Made by a program: the position numbers and the translations under genes
Part shown: one piece after another, positions 15,856-18,168 of the stretch
Numbering within the stretch: the stretch's first letter is position 1
How the letters are laid out: each line of letters begins with the position of its first letter
Notes under the pieces: generated by a model
What the model saw: only the letters and a program-made list of their open reading frames with translations
What the model was told of the DNA's origin: nothing
The model's database searches: none
Source of the DNA: DASRCB01 sp035653295
GTDB taxonomy: Bacteria > Acidobacteriota > Terriglobia > Bryobacterales > Bryobacteraceae
Length of the DNA stretch: 18,168 bases
Assembly (NCBI GenBank): GCA_035653295.1
Contig: DASRCB010000142.1
Coordinates: 1-18,168 of the forward strand
Direction: 5' to 3'

Positions 15856-16328
15856 GCGCCGGCGGCATCCTTCCGGTGCTCCCGAATCATCTCCAGATAC
15901 AGCAGCACCTGCCCCAGCGTGAGCTCACCTACCTGCTGCGGCGACCAGCCGAACTCGCGCGCGAGCAGGAAGCAGGCCTTCGCCATCGGCGCCTGCACCG
16001 CTTCCGCCAGCCCCGGCTTGTCCACCTGCAGGCCGCTGATGCGATTCAGCTCTTCCACGAGAAACCGCGCGACGCCGCCTGGCAGCGCCTGTACCTGATC
16101 GAAGGAGAGCGCCGGCTCCACCAACGCCTCCTTCAGCATCAGCGCCGACAGCAGGGCATCGCTGTCCTTTGCGGCGCGCGTCACCAGCTGAACGTCGCGC
16201 ACCGTCAGCGGCCGCAGCCGCACGCGCCGCGACGCGCCGTTTTCGCGCCCCAGCAGTGCCGGTGGAATCTCGATGTCGTGGTGCGCCGAGCTGCCCGCGA
16301 GCAGCTCGTCCGCGGTCAGGTACGGCAC
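15852..16328 (-). CDS. Tail assembly chaperone-like protein
   Basis: The product has 158 residues from a GTG at 16328, one base after the tube gene stop; an AAGG lies about 9 bases upstream. An ATG two bases earlier is in a different frame. A beta-strand start (RRVRLRPLTVRDVQLVTRAA) leads to a helical body and to FGWSPQQVGELTLGQVLLYL near the end. This resembles tail assembly chaperones of the XkdN/gpG class, which bind the tape measure before tube polymerisation. Location immediately after the tube gene is the expected one. Many such genes produce a longer product by programmed frameshift. I saw no convincing slippery site near the end, and the next gene begins with its own ATG. Confidence 0.7.
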   Translation of the reverse strand: MPYLTADELLAGSSAHHDIEIPPALLGRENGASRRVRLRPLTVRDVQLVTRAAKDSDALLSALMLKEALVEPALSFDQVQALPGGVARFLVEELNRISGLQVDKPGLAEAVQAPMAKACFLLAREFGWSPQQVGELTLGQVLLYLEMIREHRKDAAGA

Positions 16329-16329
16329 A

Positions 16330-16833
16330 TCAACCTGCCTTGTCTTCCACGCTCACCCACAACGCTTTGAACTGCACCTTCTCCATGACGAAATCGTCCT
16401 CGGGAATGGAGTAGGTCCAGTTTTCGATCTTCACGCCATGCACCGTCACGGCGGAGAAGACGCCCGGACGCGCCGGGTTCTCCAGGCGCACGTCGATGTT
16501 GAACGTCGGCGCGACGAAAGCCCCCGCTGGACGCGAGTCCGCGGCATCGCCGAGCAGCAGCTTCAGCAGCGCGCCGTTGATGTAGGCCCGGTCCATGCTC
16601 CCGCTGACATTCACGTTGCCGGCGCGGAGCTCGGCCGGATAGCGCTGCCCCAGTTCGTGAAATGGCTGAAGGTCGCTTGCTACCTGCACCTCGATATTCG
16701 TGGCGCGGCCTACCGGAGTCAGATTGAAGGCGTCGATGACCTTCTTCGCGGCATCGCCTTCGGCGCCCGAGTCGACCGCCAGCACGATGGATCCGTCGGC
16801 TCCGCGAAATACGTTTGTGTTCGTGTTCGCCAT
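16330..16833 (-). CDS. Phage tail tube protein (contractile tail)
   Basis: The product has 167 residues. The ATG at 16833 has the strongest Shine-Dalgarno signal in the window (AAGGGGG, about 6 bases upstream), fitting a subunit needed in many copies. The sequence is beta-rich throughout: NLTPVGRATNIEVQVASDLQ, then LRAGNVNVSGSMDRAYINGA and ALLKLLLG, and a C-terminal VHGVKIENWTYSIPEDDFVM strand pair. This pattern matches tube proteins of the XkdM type in length and order of strands. It sits 12 bases after the sheath gene, the standard sheath-tube pair. It would form the inner tube of stacked rings under the sheath. Confidence 0.87.
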   Translation of the reverse strand: MANTNTNVFRGADGSIVLAVDSGAEGDAAKKVIDAFNLTPVGRATNIEVQVASDLQPFHELGQRYPAELRAGNVNVSGSMDRAYINGALLKLLLGDAADSRPAGAFVAPTFNIDVRLENPARPGVFSAVTVHGVKIENWTYSIPEDDFVMEKVQFKALWVSVEDKAG

Positions 16834-16845
16834 ATTCGTTCCCCC

Positions 16846-18168
16846 TTACGAGAGGTTCATGATCACCTTGATGTAGTCGATACTGAACGTGGGCTGCAGC
16901 ATCATGGTCACCAGGCAGACCCCGGCGATCTCCTGCTCGCGCGTGGCGGTCACGTCGAGCGTGAAGCCGGTCAGCGCTTCGTTCAGCACCATGTCGGAAA
17001 GGAATCCGTTCAGCGTGGCTTTCAGCGCGCCGCGAACGCGCGCATTGTTCAGCCGGCCGATGTAGGGCTGCGCACCGTCGCGCGTGCCTGCTTTCGCGTA
17101 ATCGACAATGCGGCGGACCGAGATCTGCCGGAAGGCGCCGTCATCGGTGGTGATGCCCTTAACGACACGGAACCCGTTGTTCTTCTCGATGGCCAGCACG
17201 CGGTTCTCGATCAGCTGCTCGAGCTCGCCGTTGTTGTAAGCTTTACGGACGCCGGCGATGCTGAGCACCTTGTTTGTCGGACTCTCCTGCACCGAGAGCG
17301 AGGCGATCAGTCCGGCAACCGCTGCGGCGCCGTAGGCAGGCGGAAGCGACACGTTGACCCCCGACATTAGGTCCTGATCGATAATCCCGGGCGCCACCAG
17401 CACAAAGCGGCCGCTGGACACCGAGCCGGCGTTGGCGATCACGGTCGCCGTGTCGTCGGCGTCAGCGCCGCAAATCACGATCCGTTCGTTGCCCGCCGTC
17501 TCAGTGGCCTCCGCGTGCGCCAGAAGCGTAGCCCCGCCACTGGTGAAACTCTGCCCCGCCAGCAGCACAATATTCACGTCTTCGTTGGCCAGTGCGGCCA
17601 GCGCGTTCGTGTAGTCGCCGGCCGTCGCGGTTTCGCCATTCGAGCCGCCGGTCAGCTGCAGGGCCTGGGGCATCGTGTCCGGCGTTCGCGCGTCGGCCCC
17701 GGCGTCGATCGTCGCGGTAACCAGTGTGGATCGGCCGTTGATATCGGCCACGATGTTGGTCGCATCGACATCCGTGTAGGTTTCCTTCGCGTTCTGGTAC
17801 GCGATGACGATGTCGCGGCTGTTGGCCTGCGCGACGAAGTACGACGCGACAATCTGATCGCCGTTCACGGGCGTGTCTCCGGCATCGAAGGTCATGGCCC
17901 CGCTGGCCGCGTCGACGTGCACGTTCCCCGGCGCCGCGGCGGCGGTGGGCGAGAGGGTCAGCCGGATGGTCTGTCCCGTGGCGCCCTTAATCACCCGCAC
18001 GACATTCTGCGGCGAAGCGACGATGTGCGCGTGCAGCGGCTGGAGCGGCGCCGCCGTCACGCTCTGTTTCCGCTGCGGCACCCACGCGTTCCCGGATGCG
18101 GGCTTTACCTGAACCGTGATGTCAGCCCCCCAGGAGCCCGGGCTGTTCGCCGAAATCGTGACCACGGC
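16846..18168 (-). CDS. Tail sheath protein (5' end outside window)
   Basis: The frame is open to the right window edge (440 codons plus stop). The first possible in-window start is a GTG at 18165, but it lies in the middle of a conserved sheath segment (ISANSPGSWGADITVQV), and the codon before it is also sense. The true start is therefore upstream, outside the window. The C-terminal part carries typical sheath features: GVRKAYNNGELEQLIENRVL, AIEKNNGFRVVKGITT, then QISVRRIVDYAKAG and the closing TFSIDYIKVIMNLS. The central insert is beta-rich with Thr, Asp and Ala. Sheath subunits form the contracting outer cylinder. The tube gene follows at 12 bases. No ATPase for sheath recycling is visible in the window. 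Confidence 0.93.
   Translation of the reverse strand, partial: AVVTISANSPGSWGADITVQVKPASGNAWVPQRKQSVTAAPLQPLHAHIVASPQNVVRVIKGATGQTIRLTLSPTAAAAPGNVHVDAASGAMTFDAGDTPVNGDQIVASYFVAQANSRDIVIAYQNAKETYTDVDATNIVADINGRSTLVTATIDAGADARTPDTMPQALQLTGGSNGETATAGDYTNALAALANEDVNIVLLAGQSFTSGGATLLAHAEATETAGNERIVICGADADDTATVIANAGSVSSGRFVLVAPGIIDQDLMSGVNVSLPPAYGAAAVAGLIASLSVQESPTNKVLSIAGVRKAYNNGELEQLIENRVLAIEKNNGFRVVKGITTDDGAFRQISVRRIVDYAKAGTRDGAQPYIGRLNNARVRGALKATLNGFLSDMVLNEALTGFTLDVTATREQEIAGVCLVTMMLQPTFSIDYIKVIMNLS

Noticed and set aside
15852..15900. Programmed frameshift at the end of the tail assembly chaperone gene
   Set aside because: No heptameric slippery sequence was seen, and the next gene has its own ATG with a 4-base overlap.
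16846..18165. A complete sheath gene starting with GTG at 18165
   Set aside because: The GTG lies within a conserved internal sheath segment and the frame stays open to the edge, so the gene is truncated by the window.

Overview
The window is one uninterrupted block of phage-tail-type genes, all on the minus strand, read from the right edge to the left. Genes overlap by 1 or 4 bases or are separated by at most 29 bases. There is no room for internal promoters or terminators of the usual kind, so the block is probably a single transcript or part of one. The DNA is GC-rich. No head, terminase, integrase or lysis gene lies in the window, so it cannot tell a contractile-tailed prophage from a headless contractile injection system or tailocin. 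The host is not identifiable from marker genes. A GCCGGC hairpin inside one gene resembles, from memory, repeats scattered through acidobacterial (Solibacter/Bryobacter-type) genomes; this is only a weak hint.

Layout in transcription order (right to left). Shaft: tail sheath (5' end outside the window), tail tube, a tail-assembly-chaperone-like protein. Middle: an unrecognised 327-residue protein with a disordered centre, a small hub-adaptor-like protein, a 1186-residue helical tape-measure-like protein, and a 992-residue protein that joins a helical N-terminus, a Trp-rich and hydrophobic middle, and an M23-type peptidase domain. Baseplate: gpD/gp27-like hub, gpV/gp5-like spike with beta-helix, PAAR-like tip, gp25-like wedge, baseplate J/gp47-like wedge, and a gpI-like protein with a Dit-like segment. 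Distal end: two small proteins with PASTA-like sequence, then the N-terminal 178 codons of an unrecognised, probably fibre-like protein cut by the left edge.

Read together, the genes would build a contractile tail. Sheath and tube are polymerised on a length-setting protein, with a spike and tip under the hub and wedge proteins around it. The 992-residue protein is the most unusual member. It sits between the tape measure and the hub and carries a candidate cell-wall peptidase, whose domain is interrupted by about 175 residues, next to membrane-like segments. It could be the part that opens a path through the target envelope. The PASTA-like proteins at the distal end could contact peptidoglycan or simply serve as fibre modules. 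These role assignments are inferences from order and motifs; the structural families (sheath, hub, spike, gp25, baseplate J) are well supported.
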